The notes under the pieces: generated by a model | Database searches by the model: none | What the model saw: only the letters and a program-made list of their open reading frames with translations | What the model was told of the DNA's origin: nothing | Shown: positions 7,995 through 15,574 of the stretch, piece by piece | Position numbering within the stretch: position 1 is the first letter of the stretch | Layout of the letters: each line of letters starts with the position of its first letter | Program-made: the position numbers and the translations under genes | DNA from: Bacteroidota bacterium | GTDB taxonomy: Bacteria; Bacteroidota; Bacteroidia; Flavobacteriales; Weeksellaceae | DNA: 29,218 nucleotides | NCBI GenBank assembly: GCA_023457935.1 | Contig: JAEXBA010000088.1 | Location: 1-29,218 of the forward strand | Reading direction: 5' to 3'

Positions 7995-8013
7995 TTTACC
8001 TTATTTTATTTAT

Positions 8014-8040
8014 AGAAGCGTTCACAAGAGCGCTTTTTTT
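8014..8040 (+). terminator. Terminator of the secreted-protein gene
   Basis: AGAAGCG (8014-8020) pairs with CGCTTTT (8031-8037), one G-T wobble, and a T-run to 8040 follows. The T-run touches the stop codon of rarA at 8039-8041. Confidence 0.65.
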
Positions 8041-9319
8041 ATTGGTACTTGTCGCCCCACTTCCGCTTCTGCTCTTCCCTGATTTTTTTCTCCGTAGAAT
8101 TTTCGCCCGGTTCGTAAAAAACAGTTCCTCTGATTTCTTCCGGCAGAAACTCCAGGTTTACAAAATTTCCCTGATGCGAATGCGCATAGTCGTAATTCCT
8201 GCCGTAATCCAGATCTTTCATCAGTTTGGTCGGCGCATTTCGCAGATGCAGCGGAACAGGAAGATTTCCCGTTTTTTTCACCAGATCCATTGCCTGATTA
8301 ATCGCAAGATAAGTGGAATTTGATTTTGGTGAAACCGCAAGATACACCGCTGTTTCACTCAGAATAATCCGCGCTTCAGGATTTCCGATAATATTCACCG
8401 CCTGAAAACAGTTATTGGCTACCACCAAGGCATTCGGATTCGCCAAGCCGATATCTTCAGAAGCCAGAATTACCATTCTGCGTGCAATAAACTTAATGTC
8501 TTCGCCGCCAACCAGCATTCTGGCCAGCCAGTACACCGCTGCATTCGGGTCGGAACCGCGCATCGATTTGATGAAAGCCGAAATGATATCATAATGCTGC
8601 TCACCGTTCTTGTCGTAAAGCGCCATGGTTTCCTGAAGAACCGAAAGCACATCATCATTCGTAATCTGTTTTTTTCTGGAATTCCTGAAGTTGTTCAGAA
8701 CAATTTCCACTGAATTGATGAGTTTTCTTGCATCGCCGCCGGAATACTGAATGAGCGCCTGTTTGTCTTTCAGAGAAAATGAAGTGTTTTCATTCTCATT
8801 GAATTTACCCAGCGCGATATCGGCGAGTTCTTCCAGTTTTTCGAAACTTAAAGATTTCAGAACATACACCTGTGAACGCGAAAGCAAAGCTGAAACCACT
8901 TCAAAGCTTGGGTTTTCGGTTGTAGCGCCAATCAGCACAATCCATCCTTTTTCCACCGCATGAAGCAGTGAATCCTGCTGCGATTTGTTAAAACGGTGAA
9001 TTTCATCAATAAAAAGAATCGGTGATTTTCCGGAGAAAAGGTTTTGTTTTTTTGCTTCTTCGATGACATCGCGCACATCTTTCACACCGCTTGAAACGGC
9101 CGAAAGTTTAAAGAATTTTCTTCCGGATTTTTCTGAAATAATTTCAGCGAGAGTAGTTTTTCCGGTTCCGGGCGGCCCCCAGAAAATAAGTGAGTTCAGG
9201 GTATCGTTTTCCAGCATTTTACGGATGGTTCCGTTTTTTCCTGTAAGATGTTCCTGCCCCAGAACTTCATCAAGAGTTTTGGGCCTGAGCTGTTCGGCTA
9301 ATGGAATATTGTGATTCAA
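8039..9319 (-). CDS. rarA: Replication-associated recombination protein A (RarA/MgsA)
   Basis: A clamp-loader-like AAA+ ATPase acting at stalled forks; the E. coli and yeast (Mgs1) relatives interact with SSB and DNA ends. The 426-residue length is typical. PLAEQLRPKTLDEVLGQEHL opens the protein, Walker A GPPGTGKTT is at 48-56, and Walker B LFIDEIHRFN is at 101-110. GATTENPSFEV follows near 130-140, and the C-terminal oligomerisation domain carries MRGSDPNAAVYWLARM. The only start that fits is TTG at 9319; an in-frame stop lies four codons upstream. It is 9 bases downstream of the membrane-protein gene at 9329 and probably shares its transcript. Confidence 0.96.
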   Translation of the reverse strand: MNHNIPLAEQLRPKTLDEVLGQEHLTGKNGTIRKMLENDTLNSLIFWGPPGTGKTTLAEIISEKSGRKFFKLSAVSSGVKDVRDVIEEAKKQNLFSGKSPILFIDEIHRFNKSQQDSLLHAVEKGWIVLIGATTENPSFEVVSALLSRSQVYVLKSLSFEKLEELADIALGKFNENENTSFSLKDKQALIQYSGGDARKLINSVEIVLNNFRNSRKKQITNDDVLSVLQETMALYDKNGEQHYDIISAFIKSMRGSDPNAAVYWLARMLVGGEDIKFIARRMVILASEDIGLANPNALVVANNCFQAVNIIGNPEARIILSETAVYLAVSPKSNSTYLAINQAMDLVKKTGNLPVPLHLRNAPTKLMKDLDYGRNYDYAHSHQGNFVNLEFLPEEIRGTVFYEPGENSTEKKIREEQKRKWGDKYQ

Positions 9320-9328
9320 AACAGTAGA

Positions 9329-9769
9329 TTAAGATACAGCAAAAGAGTTTTGTTTTACTTCCTGTTCAGCTTCAAAACGTTCTACCCAGGAACGGAATAT
9401 TCCGTCGAACTCTTCTACTTTATTTTTGTCGAGAATTTCCTTGCTCACGGCAATTTTTTTCCCGTTCCGGTCTGTAAAACGATATTCACCAACAACATAT
9501 CTTACATCGGCCAAATCGGTGAAGTAAATGGTTTTAGGAAAGTAATTGGTGATCGTAACATTTGTATCACTGATATTCAGAAACTTACGTCCTTTCAAAT
9601 AAAAATACAAACCCAAATATAATGGACCGATGAAAATAAAAAGCACATGGTACCATACTGTTTCGCCGGTCATGAGCCATTCATAAAATCTGAAAGCACC
9701 AACTACAGACCATAAAATGCCCATAATAAGATTACTGTTCAGCGTCCATTTTGAATATCCAATCTCCAT
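9329..9769 (-). CDS. Small membrane protein, possibly PH-like, function unknown
   Basis: A 146-residue inner-membrane protein. Two hydrophobic segments lie at about 13-31 and 39-58. A soluble half follows whose alternating pattern (FLNISDTNVTITNYFPKTIY, then DLADVRYVVGEYRFTDRNG) resembles bacterial PH-like domains. I recognise no specific family. It starts at the ATG at 9769, 13 bases after a predicted transcription start, and is followed directly by rarA, a likely two-gene operon. No functional link to RarA is evident. Confidence 0.7.
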   Translation of the reverse strand: MEIGYSKWTLNSNLIMGILWSVVGAFRFYEWLMTGETVWYHVLFIFIGPLYLGLYFYLKGRKFLNISDTNVTITNYFPKTIYFTDLADVRYVVGEYRFTDRNGKKIAVSKEILDKNKVEEFDGIFRSWVERFEAEQEVKQNSFAVS

Positions 9770-9788
9770 ATATATAGTTCTAATTTTT

Positions 9789-9796
9789 CAAATTTA
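9789..9796 (-). promoter_or_regulatory. -7 box for the membrane protein/rarA transcript
   Basis: The minus strand reads TAAATTTG, an exact TAnnTTTG, 20 bases before the ATG at 9769. It is back to back with the yidD -7 box at 9810-9817. Confidence 0.5.
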
Positions 9797-9809
9797 CCGA
9801 TTATTATTC

Positions 9810-9817
9810 TATTTTTG
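9810..9817 (+). promoter_or_regulatory. -7 box just upstream of yidD
   Basis: TATTTTTG matches TAnnTTTG. Transcription would begin near 9823-9824, almost at the yidD TTG start, giving a nearly leaderless message. Confidence 0.5.
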
Positions 9818-9824
9818 CACTGCC

Positions 9825-10070
9825 TTGAAACTAACCTTCAATAAAATCATCACGTTTCCTCTGATTGTTCCTATCAGAATATATCAGTGGGTGATTTCGC
9901 CGCTTCTGCCATCCAATTGCAGGTATCATCCTACCTGTTCGCATTATATGATTGAAGCGCTGCAGGTTCACGGTATTTTCAAAGGTCTTTATCTTGGCAT
10001 CCGAAGAATTCTGCGCTGCCATCCGTGGGGAGGAAGCGGTTACGATCCTGTTCCGCCAAAAAACGAATAA
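9825..10070 (+). CDS. yidD: Membrane protein insertion efficiency factor YidD
   Basis: A small membrane-associated protein that assists YidC-dependent insertion. The 81-residue product matches the family from end to end: IRIYQWVISPLLPSNCRYHP, the PTCSHYMIEA motif, HGIFKGLYLGIRRILRCHPW, and the closing GGSGYDPVP. The open frame runs upstream to 9717, but that part overlaps the divergent gene and its promoter. I choose the TTG at 9825, which gives the family's standard MKLTFNK-like N terminus. No ATG is available nearby in frame. It is 37 bases upstream of lgt on the same strand, so the two membrane-maturation genes are probably co-transcribed. Confidence 0.92.
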   Translation: MKLTFNKIITFPLIVPIRIYQWVISPLLPSNCRYHPTCSHYMIEALQVHGIFKGLYLGIRRILRCHPWGGSGYDPVPPKNE

Positions 10071-10107
10071 TTTTACATCCTTTTAAATAATAAATTTATT
10101 ATAAAAA

Positions 10108-10977
10108 ATGCTTACACTGCTGTACACTACCTGGGATCCGTCAACAGGCATCGAATTGGGGCCGATAACCCTTCATTACTACAGTTTGATGTTCATTCTG
10201 GCTTTCGGGCTTGGCTACATCATCATGACGAAAATTTTCAAAATTGATAATGTTCACCAGAAATACCTTGAGCCGCTTTTCACATGGACTTTGCTTGGAA
10301 CTATTCTTGGCGCAAGACTTGGCCACGTTATTTTTTATCAGCCGGAACTTTTCAAACAGGATTTCTGGTCGGTTTTTCTGCCGATACAGACCAAACCTGA
10401 ATTCAAATTCACCGGTTTTTCGGGCCTTGCAAGTCACGGTGCAACTATTGCCTTAATTTTCACAACACTGTATTACGCCTATAAAATCATCAAAAAGAAT
10501 CCTTTTTGGGTGTACGACAGAATCGGAATTGTGGTAGCACTCGGCGGTGCATTTGTGAGAATCGGTAACTTCTTCAATTCGGAAATTATTGGGAAGCCGA
10601 CTCCTGAAGGTTCTCCTTTTGCGGTGCTTTTCCCACAGCAAAGTACTGAATACGGTGCCATTGTACCAAGATATCCAACACAGCTTTTTGAAGCGGCCGG
10701 TTACTTTCTGCTGTTTATACTGCTTTGGTACTTCTACCGTTATACCAGAAAAAAGTACGAGCAGGGCTGGCTGTTCGGACTGTTCTTCATTATTCTTTGG
10801 GCCATTCGTTTCTTTGTGGAATTCCTGAAAGAACCGCAAGGCGATGAATTCATCACATTTGCCGGACTCAATACCGGACAGGTACTTTCAATACCGTTTA
10901 TGCTTGCAGGATTTGTTATTCTGTTTACCGCCAGGAACAGGACGATTACTGAAGAAGAAAATCAGAAAACCGAATAA
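10108..10977 (+). CDS. lgt: Prolipoprotein diacylglyceryl transferase
   Basis: Transfers diacylglycerol from phosphatidylglycerol to the lipobox cysteine of prolipoproteins at the inner membrane, the first step for lipoproteins such as those encoded at 3835 and 11003. The protein has 289 residues and seven predicted membrane segments. Family landmarks are ITLHYYSLMFILAF near 20-33, GARLGHVIFY near 68-77, GFSGLASHGA at 103-111 with the essential His110, and the Lgt signature RIGNFFNSEIIGKPT from residue 151. A C-terminal IRFFVEFLKEPQ carries the late conserved Arg/Glu. The start ATG is at 10108. Confidence 0.97.
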   Translation: MLTLLYTTWDPSTGIELGPITLHYYSLMFILAFGLGYIIMTKIFKIDNVHQKYLEPLFTWTLLGTILGARLGHVIFYQPELFKQDFWSVFLPIQTKPEFKFTGFSGLASHGATIALIFTTLYYAYKIIKKNPFWVYDRIGIVVALGGAFVRIGNFFNSEIIGKPTPEGSPFAVLFPQQSTEYGAIVPRYPTQLFEAAGYFLLFILLWYFYRYTRKKYEQGWLFGLFFIILWAIRFFVEFLKEPQGDEFITFAGLNTGQVLSIPFMLAGFVILFTARNRTITEEENQKTE

Positions 10978-11003
10978 AAAAATGCCTCATTTGAGGCATT
11001 TCT
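10978..11003. terminator. Bidirectional terminator between lgt and the lipoprotein gene
   Basis: AAATGCCTCA (10980-10989) and TGAGGCATTT (10992-11001) form a 10-bp stem with A-runs before and T-rich sequence after. It lies between the converging stops. Confidence 0.8.
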
Positions 11004-11365
11004 TATTTTATAGTAAGTATACGTATTAATCCTGAATGTTCGTGATACATCATGCAGACGGCAATTCCGTTGAACTCCGGACATGACTCCGGCTTTTCAT
11101 AAGTAACCGAAATTTTGCTGCCGGGTTTCCGGTCCTGAATTTTCTTAAAATTACAGATTCTGTAATCTTTTCCTTCCGACTGGATATAGGTTCCGGTACA
11201 GTCGCGCACAATAATACCGGAAAGTGATCCTTTATCAGGAATCGTTCCAGATTTGTTACTCAGTTCTGTTTTTGCCCCTGTTTCAGTATCCGCTTTCTGA
11301 ACAGTATTGCACGAGAGAATCAGCGTAGCAGCGAAAACCGTAAAAAGACCTTTTAGAATATACAT
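11003..11365 (-). CDS. Small lipoprotein of unknown function
   Basis: A 120-residue predicted lipoprotein. The signal MYILKGLFTVFAATLILSC ends in a lipobox with Cys19. A disordered Thr/Lys/Ser-rich spacer (about 20-45) follows, then a compact beta-rich domain with three cysteines (GIIVRDCTGTY, YRICNFKKI, ESCPEFNGIAVC). That spacing suggests a small OB- or beta-sandwich-like fold, but I can name no family. It lies 38 bases after nnr on the same strand and probably shares its transcript, ending at the bidirectional hairpin beyond its stop. Confidence 0.7.
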   Translation of the reverse strand: MYILKGLFTVFAATLILSCNTVQKADTETGAKTELSNKSGTIPDKGSLSGIIVRDCTGTYIQSEGKDYRICNFKKIQDRKPGSKISVTYEKPESCPEFNGIAVCMMYHEHSGLIRILTIK

Positions 11366-11403
11366 GATGTTTTTTTTCTAAGGATGATTCAAGAATAGCG
11401 CCA

Positions 11404-12903
11404 TTATCTTTCCAGAGATCTGAAAACTTCAGGAATATGTTCAATCAGGTCGGTTGCGAGCAGACTTTCTCTGGAAAACTTCTCCAATGCAAAATCACCG
11501 GCTTTACCATGCAGCCAAACTCCGAAAACAGCAGCTTCTTCAGCAGTGTAATGCTGCGCCAGTAATGAAGTTATAATTCCGGTAAGCACATCGCCGCTTC
11601 CGCCTTTCGCCATTCCGGAATTTCCTGTAATATTATAATACACCTTTCCTTCCGGCGTAATAATCTGCGTATGATGGTCTTTCAGAACGATATAAATCTG
11701 ATGTCTTTCTGAGATTTGCTTTGCTCTAGCCAGCCGCTCAAACGAATCTGCTGAAGAACCGAAAAGTCTTTCAAATTCTTTCGGATGCGGTGTTATAATA
11801 GAATTCAAGGGTATGAAAGTGAGAAATTCAGGGTTCTTTGCAATCAGGTTCAAGGCATCAGCATCAAGAACCACCGGTTGATCATGATTCTTGATAAAAG
11901 AGAGAAAATTTTCTTCAGTTTCAGGATCAGTTCCAAGTCCGGGACCAATTCCGCAAACGAAGTCTTTTTCAACTTCAAAAACAGAAACGAAATCTTCACC
12001 GCCGTACAGATACATGGCTTCTGGACAGGCAGTCTGCATTATCTCGTAACCGCATTTCGGAGCTAAAGCATAGGTAAGTCCACTACCCGATCTTAAAGCT
12101 GCGCGTGTTGCTAAAACCGCAGCGCCCATTTTCCCAAAACTTCCGGCAATTATGCAGGTTTTACCGAAATTTCCTTTATGGGAAAAATCCGGTCTGGGTT
12201 TATAAATGTTTTTTATAATGTTATCGCAGACAATCAGCTGACCGGTTTGTGTTTCATTGATATAAGTACTGCTTAGGTCGATATCCAGAATATGAACTTT
12301 CCCACAGAATTTTCCGGTTTCAGGATGAAGAAATGATTTCTTCCAGAACTGAAAACTCAGGGTTTCATCTGCAGAAAAAATAGTGGAATTTTCATCCAAT
12401 TTATGATCTGCAGAAAGTCCGGAAGGAATATCAACAGCAACCTTCCAGGCCGAAATACCGTTCAGAATTTTTACGATAGATTCATATTTGCCTTCTAGAT
12501 TTCTAGAAAGTCCGGTTCCGAACAAAGCATCAATGATCACGACCTTTGAAAAATCAAACTGTTTCGCATCTTCAAAATCCAAAAGATCAATTCCCGAAAC
12601 CGGTTTCAGACGCTCAAAATTGACTTTGGCATCATGACTCATATGATCCGTATTCTTCAGATCTGTAAAAACCGTTACATCAAATCCGTCCAGATACAGC
12701 AGGCGCGCGATTGCGAAACCGTCACCACCGTTGTTTCCGGGTCCGCAAAACACTGCGAATGTCTGGTTTTGTTTGCTGTTCTTCTTTAAATGTATGACAC
12801 AGGCAGAAGCGGCCCTTTCCATAAGATTTACGGAAGAAACGGGTTCGTTTTCTATGGTGAAAGCATCGGCTTTCCGAATCTGGTTTGTACTAAAAATTTT
12901 CAT
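11404..12903 (-). CDS. nnr: Bifunctional NAD(P)H-hydrate epimerase / ADP-dependent NAD(P)H-hydrate dehydratase
   Basis: Repairs hydrated NADH and NADPH. The N-terminal half (about 1-215) epimerises S- and R-NAD(P)HX, and the C-terminal half (about 225-499) dehydrates the S form. The 499-residue fusion is the normal bacterial Nnr length. Visible motifs are CGPGNNGGDGFAIARLL at 53-69 and VAVDIPSGLSADH at 156-167 for the epimerase. KGNFGKTCIIAGS near 243-255, VLDADALN at 345-352, TPHPKEFERL at 371-380 and NSGMAKGGSGDVLTG at 428-442 (with the catalytic Asp) belong to the dehydratase. The ATG is at 12903. It diverges from mscL. Confidence 0.96.
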   Translation of the reverse strand: MKIFSTNQIRKADAFTIENEPVSSVNLMERAASACVIHLKKNSKQNQTFAVFCGPGNNGGDGFAIARLLYLDGFDVTVFTDLKNTDHMSHDAKVNFERLKPVSGIDLLDFEDAKQFDFSKVVIIDALFGTGLSRNLEGKYESIVKILNGISAWKVAVDIPSGLSADHKLDENSTIFSADETLSFQFWKKSFLHPETGKFCGKVHILDIDLSSTYINETQTGQLIVCDNIIKNIYKPRPDFSHKGNFGKTCIIAGSFGKMGAAVLATRAALRSGSGLTYALAPKCGYEIMQTACPEAMYLYGGEDFVSVFEVEKDFVCGIGPGLGTDPETEENFLSFIKNHDQPVVLDADALNLIAKNPEFLTFIPLNSIITPHPKEFERLFGSSADSFERLARAKQISERHQIYIVLKDHHTQIITPEGKVYYNITGNSGMAKGGSGDVLTGIITSLLAQHYTAEEAAVFGVWLHGKAGDFALEKFSRESLLATDLIEHIPEVFRSLER

Positions 12904-12917
12904 TATATTATTTGAAT

Positions 12918-12925
12918 CAAATTTA
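12918..12925 (-). promoter_or_regulatory. -7 box for nnr
   Basis: The minus strand reads TAAATTTG, an exact TAnnTTTG, 15 bases before the ATG. A TTG sits 16 bases further upstream (plus 12942-12944), slightly shorter than the usual spacer. Confidence 0.5.
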
Positions 12926-13010
12926 GAAATTTGGCGGAAAACAAATATGCTTCCATGCTGTTTTTGTTATCTTTACGTGTATAAATTACTCTGCTATTTA
13001 AATTATTTAC

Positions 13011-13018
13011 TACTTTTG
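13011..13018 (+). promoter_or_regulatory. -7 box for mscL
   Basis: TACTTTTG is an exact TAnnTTTG, 26 bases before the mscL ATG. No clear -33 TTG is present. Confidence 0.55.
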
Positions 13019-13044
13019 CAGCAGTAAACATTAAAAATAAAATT

Positions 13045-13416
13045 ATGGGATTTGTAAAAGAATTTAAAGAATTTGCATTCAAAGGAAATGTAATGGATTT
13101 GGCAGTCGGTGTGATGATTGGTGCTGCTTTTGGTAAAATCGTAACTTCATTGGTTGAAGATGTCATTACACCTCTTCTTCTTACACCAGCTTTAAAAGCT
13201 GCAGGAGTTGACAACATTGCAGAATGGTCTGTAAACGGAGTTCTTTGGGGAAAATTTATCGCAGCAGTCATCAGCTTCCTTGCAATTGCAATGGTACTGT
13301 TCTGGTTGATTAAAGCGGCGAATAAAGTAAACAAGCCAGCTGAAGCTGCACCGGAAGGACCTTCTTTCACTGATGCTCTTCTTATGGAAATCCGTGACGA
13401 ACTGAAAAAGAAATAA
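13045..13416 (+). CDS. mscL: Large-conductance mechanosensitive channel MscL
   Basis: A pentameric inner-membrane channel that opens under high membrane tension to release osmolytes during osmotic downshock. The 123-residue length is typical. The cytoplasmic N-terminal helix MGFVKEFKEFAFKGNVMDLA leads into TM1, whose pore-lining part has the classic glycine-rich AVGVMIGAAFGKIV and then VEDVITPLL. A short periplasmic loop (LKAAGVDNIAEWSVNG) is followed by TM2 (FIAAVISFLAIAMVLFWLI, about 72-90). The C-terminal charged helix holds the usual DALLMEIRDELKK. The gene is flanked by its own -7 box and a strong terminator and is probably monocistronic. Confidence 0.98.
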   Translation: MGFVKEFKEFAFKGNVMDLAVGVMIGAAFGKIVTSLVEDVITPLLLTPALKAAGVDNIAEWSVNGVLWGKFIAAVISFLAIAMVLFWLIKAANKVNKPAEAAPEGPSFTDALLMEIRDELKKK

Positions 13417-13440
13417 TCAGTCCGCATCATAAAAAAACAG

Positions 13441-13474
13441 AATCGCTCCGGAGTCCGGAGCGATTTTTATTTTT
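13441..13474. terminator. Terminator between mscL and serA
   Basis: AATCGCTCCGGA (13441-13452) and TCCGGAGCGATT (13454-13465) are perfect complements. In practice this is a stem of about 9-10 bp with a tight loop. It is followed by T-rich sequence (TTTTTATTTTT) in the mscL direction. On the minus strand it could also end serA (stop at 13489), with a weaker tail. Confidence 0.85.
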
Positions 13475-13488
13475 GATTCGTCGAATTT

Positions 13489-14448
13489 TTAGTGAATCTG
13501 CAGAATGGAACAGATCTGTTCTGCAAGCGAAAGCCCGATTCTGTCCTGTGCTTCAAGCGTTGATGCGCCTGTATGCGGAGTTAATGAAATCTTCGGATGA
13601 TTAAGAATGGCTCTTGAAGGCGTCGGTTCGTTTTCAAAAACATCCAGTCCGGCAAACGAAACTTTTCCGGAATCCAGCGCTTCAATAAGTGCTTTTTCAT
13701 CGATAACGCCGCCTCTGGAACAGTTGATGACGGCAACACCGTTTTTCATCATTTCAAACTGAGGTTTACCGATCATGTATCCTTCACTTTGTGCGGGAAC
13801 ATGCAGTGTTATAAAATCGGCGTGTTTCAGAACATCTTCCACGGGTTCTGTCTCAATATCAACATTGATGAACTGGCTGTTATAGAATTTCACCTTGATG
13901 CTTGCCTTGCCTACATTGTTATCTGCAGCAATCACCCGCATTCCCAATCCCAGTGCAATTCTCGCTACTTCCTGGCCAATTCGGCCCATTCCGATAATTC
14001 CAATGGTCTTGCCACGAAGTTCGATTCCTTTTTCGTAGGATTTCTTCAGTGCGGCAAACTCAGAATCACCTACAAGCGGCATCTTTCTGTTGGAATCTTC
14101 AAGAAAACGCGCTCCTGTAAAAAGGTGGGCAAAAACCAGTTCCGCAACAGATTCCGATGAAGCAGACGGTGTATTAATGACGTGAATTCCTTTGGAACGC
14201 GCATATTCAACATCAATGTTATCCATTCCAACGCCACCTCTGCCAATAATTTCAAGCGAAGGGCAAGCGTCAATGAGATCTTTACAGATTTTTGTTGCGC
14301 TGCGGACCAAAACCGTACGGATCTGATGATCATTTATAAAACCGGCCAGAAAATCCTGCGGCACTTTTGTGGTAATCACCTCAAAACCTTTTTCGGCAAG
14401 TGCTTCCACTCCGGATTTGTCCAGACCGTCATTTGCGAGTACTTTCAT
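13489..14448 (-). CDS. serA: D-2-hydroxyacid dehydrogenase, probable D-3-phosphoglycerate dehydrogenase
   Basis: Oxidises 3-phosphoglycerate to 3-phosphohydroxypyruvate, the first step of serine synthesis. The 319-residue product is the short form without a C-terminal ACT domain. The NAD-binding motif GIIGMGRIGQEVA is at 150-162. The catalytic set is in place: Arg245 in NCSRGG, Glu274 in FENEP and His292 in TPHTGAST. The substrate-loop IIGRGGVGMDNID near 67-79 is typical of SerA. A related hydroxyacid substrate cannot be excluded without a phylogeny, and serC is not adjacent. The HAD gene lies 13 bases upstream on the same strand; the pair is probably one operon. Confidence 0.88.
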   Translation of the reverse strand: MKVLANDGLDKSGVEALAEKGFEVITTKVPQDFLAGFINDHQIRTVLVRSATKICKDLIDACPSLEIIGRGGVGMDNIDVEYARSKGIHVINTPSASSESVAELVFAHLFTGARFLEDSNRKMPLVGDSEFAALKKSYEKGIELRGKTIGIIGMGRIGQEVARIALGLGMRVIAADNNVGKASIKVKFYNSQFINVDIETEPVEDVLKHADFITLHVPAQSEGYMIGKPQFEMMKNGVAVINCSRGGVIDEKALIEALDSGKVSFAGLDVFENEPTPSRAILNHPKISLTPHTGASTLEAQDRIGLSLAEQICSILQIH

Positions 14449-14460
14449 CTGTATCAGTGC

Positions 14461-14862
14461 TTAATCTTTAAATACTTCTATGGTAACCTGCTTTTCAACC
14501 ATGTCGGTAAATTTTCCTTTGTAGCGTGTTGCTTTCACCAGGTGATTATCAATCCAGTGGTAATTTCCGCCTCTTGGTTTGCCGCAAAGTACGCTGTGGT
14601 ATTTAAAGCCGTGCTTATCAAGCCAGTCAATTGTAATCTGTTTCAGATCTTCCGTTCGCGATGTAAAGAAGCAGATAATGTGTCCCTGATCGTACCATCT
14701 GTTAATGGTTTCCAGCGCATCCGGATACGGCTCGCAGGTGATCATTCTATCCGGTTCCTCGTTCGGAACATCGTCGGTAATTGTACCGTCGATATCGATA
14801 AGGTAGTTCTTGACACCGTCTTTCAGAATCGGGCTAAGATGGTCTTTAAATTCCAGTTCCAT
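14461..14862 (-). CDS. Small HAD-superfamily hydrolase-like protein
   Basis: A 133-residue cytoplasmic protein with HAD motifs. Motif I is IDIDGTITDD with Asp23 as nucleophile and Asp25 as general acid. Motif II is FFTSRTEDLK. A later GKPRGGNYHWIDNH carries the Lys/Asp-type motifs III/IV. There is no cap domain, so the active site is open, as in polynucleotide or sugar-phosphate phosphatases; homologues are sometimes labelled phosphoheptose isomerase without support. I start it at the ATG at 14862; the upstream in-frame TTG at 14883 lies close to the -7 box. It is directly upstream of serA, but it does not resemble SerB, so a role as phosphoserine phosphatase is only a guess. Confidence 0.8.
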   Translation of the reverse strand: MELEFKDHLSPILKDGVKNYLIDIDGTITDDVPNEEPDRMITCEPYPDALETINRWYDQGHIICFFTSRTEDLKQITIDWLDKHGFKYHSVLCGKPRGGNYHWIDNHLVKATRYKGKFTDMVEKQVTIEVFKD

Positions 14863-14880
14863 AGTAAAAATTTCAAGCCA

Positions 14881-14888
14881 CAAAAATA
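14881..14888 (-). promoter_or_regulatory. -7 box for the HAD/serA transcript
   Basis: The minus strand reads TATTTTTG, an exact TAnnTTTG, 18 bases before the ATG at 14862. It also argues against the TTG start at 14883, which would overlap the box. Confidence 0.5.
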
Positions 14889-15001
14889 CTTAATTTTTTG
14901 ATAATCAGATTCCTTTTATTTAAAGGAATTCTTAATTTTCGGTATGCACAAAACAAAGCACGAATAATGCAAATCTGTTTCCGCTTCCGTAAGAAATTAA
15001 C

Positions 15002-15009
15002 TATCTTTG
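15002..15009 (+). promoter_or_regulatory. -7 box for idi
   Basis: TATCTTTG is an exact TAnnTTTG, 15 bases before the ATG at 15025. It supports that start over the TTG at 15007, which lies inside the box. Confidence 0.55.
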
Positions 15010-15024
15010 ATACCAATATTTTTT

Positions 15025-15534
15025 ATGGAAGAACAGGTAGTTTTGGTTACAGAAAATGATGAAGTTCTGGGTTTGATGGAAAAACAGCAGGCGCACATCA
15101 ACGGGCTTCTTCACCGTGCTTTTTCAGTGTTTCTTTTTAATGATCAAGGTGAAATGCTTCTGCAGCAGCGAGCCGCATCAAAATACCATTCCCCGAACCA
15201 ATGGACCAATGCAGTATGTTCGCATCCGAGGAACAACGAATCCTATCTTGAAGCAGCAAAAAGACGCCTTAAGGAAGAATTGGGTATCGAAACTTCACTA
15301 GAAGAAAAGTTCCACTTTGTTTACAAGGCAGATGTTGGCCAGAATCTTTGGGAACATGAGCTGGATTATGTTTTCACCGGCAGTTATGAAGGTGGTTTTA
15401 AACTGAATAAAGATGAAGTTGCTGCTGTACGCTATATTTCCATGGAAGCTCTTGAAGAAGAAATGAGCCGGAATCCTGAAAATTTTACTGAATGGTTTAA
15501 AATTATCCTGAAGGAATACAAGCAGCATTTATAG
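15025..15534 (+). CDS. idi: Isopentenyl-diphosphate delta-isomerase, type 1
   Basis: Interconverts isopentenyl and dimethylallyl diphosphate for isoprenoids such as the menaquinone side chain and undecaprenyl phosphate. A Nudix-fold enzyme of 169 residues. The active-site cysteine is Cys65 in TNAVCSHP. The Nudix-like helix is EAAKRRLKEELGIE at 76-89. The catalytic acidic pair lies in NLWEHELDY (Glu110, Glu112). I chose the ATG at 15025 for the reason given at the -7 box. It is followed 40 bases later by gcvT on the same strand with no terminator between them; the two are metabolically unrelated but may share a transcript. Confidence 0.95.
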   Translation: MEEQVVLVTENDEVLGLMEKQQAHINGLLHRAFSVFLFNDQGEMLLQQRAASKYHSPNQWTNAVCSHPRNNESYLEAAKRRLKEELGIETSLEEKFHFVYKADVGQNLWEHELDYVFTGSYEGGFKLNKDEVAAVRYISMEALEEEMSRNPENFTEWFKIILKEYKQHL

Positions 15535-15574
15535 CATTCATTTCCTTACATCAATTATAAAAATCAACTACAAT

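Noticed and set aside
9717..9824. Longer N terminus for YidD from the upstream ATG
   Set aside because: It would overlap the start and promoter of the divergent gene and adds residues that the family lacks.
12903..13430. 175-codon open frame antisense to mscL
   Set aside because: It covers mscL exactly on the other strand; the mscL protein is unmistakable and this product has no family features.
14461..14862. Naming the HAD gene as phosphoserine phosphatase because it precedes serA
   Set aside because: It lacks the SerB length and cap domain; proximity alone is not enough.
14182..14901. 239-codon open frame antisense to serA and the HAD gene
   Set aside because: It runs opposite two well-supported genes, has no recognisable domain, and its codons mirror theirs; a frame shadow.
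15535..15574. Glycine riboswitch upstream of gcvT
   Set aside because: The gap from idi is only 40 bases, too short for the aptamer, and shows no hairpin.
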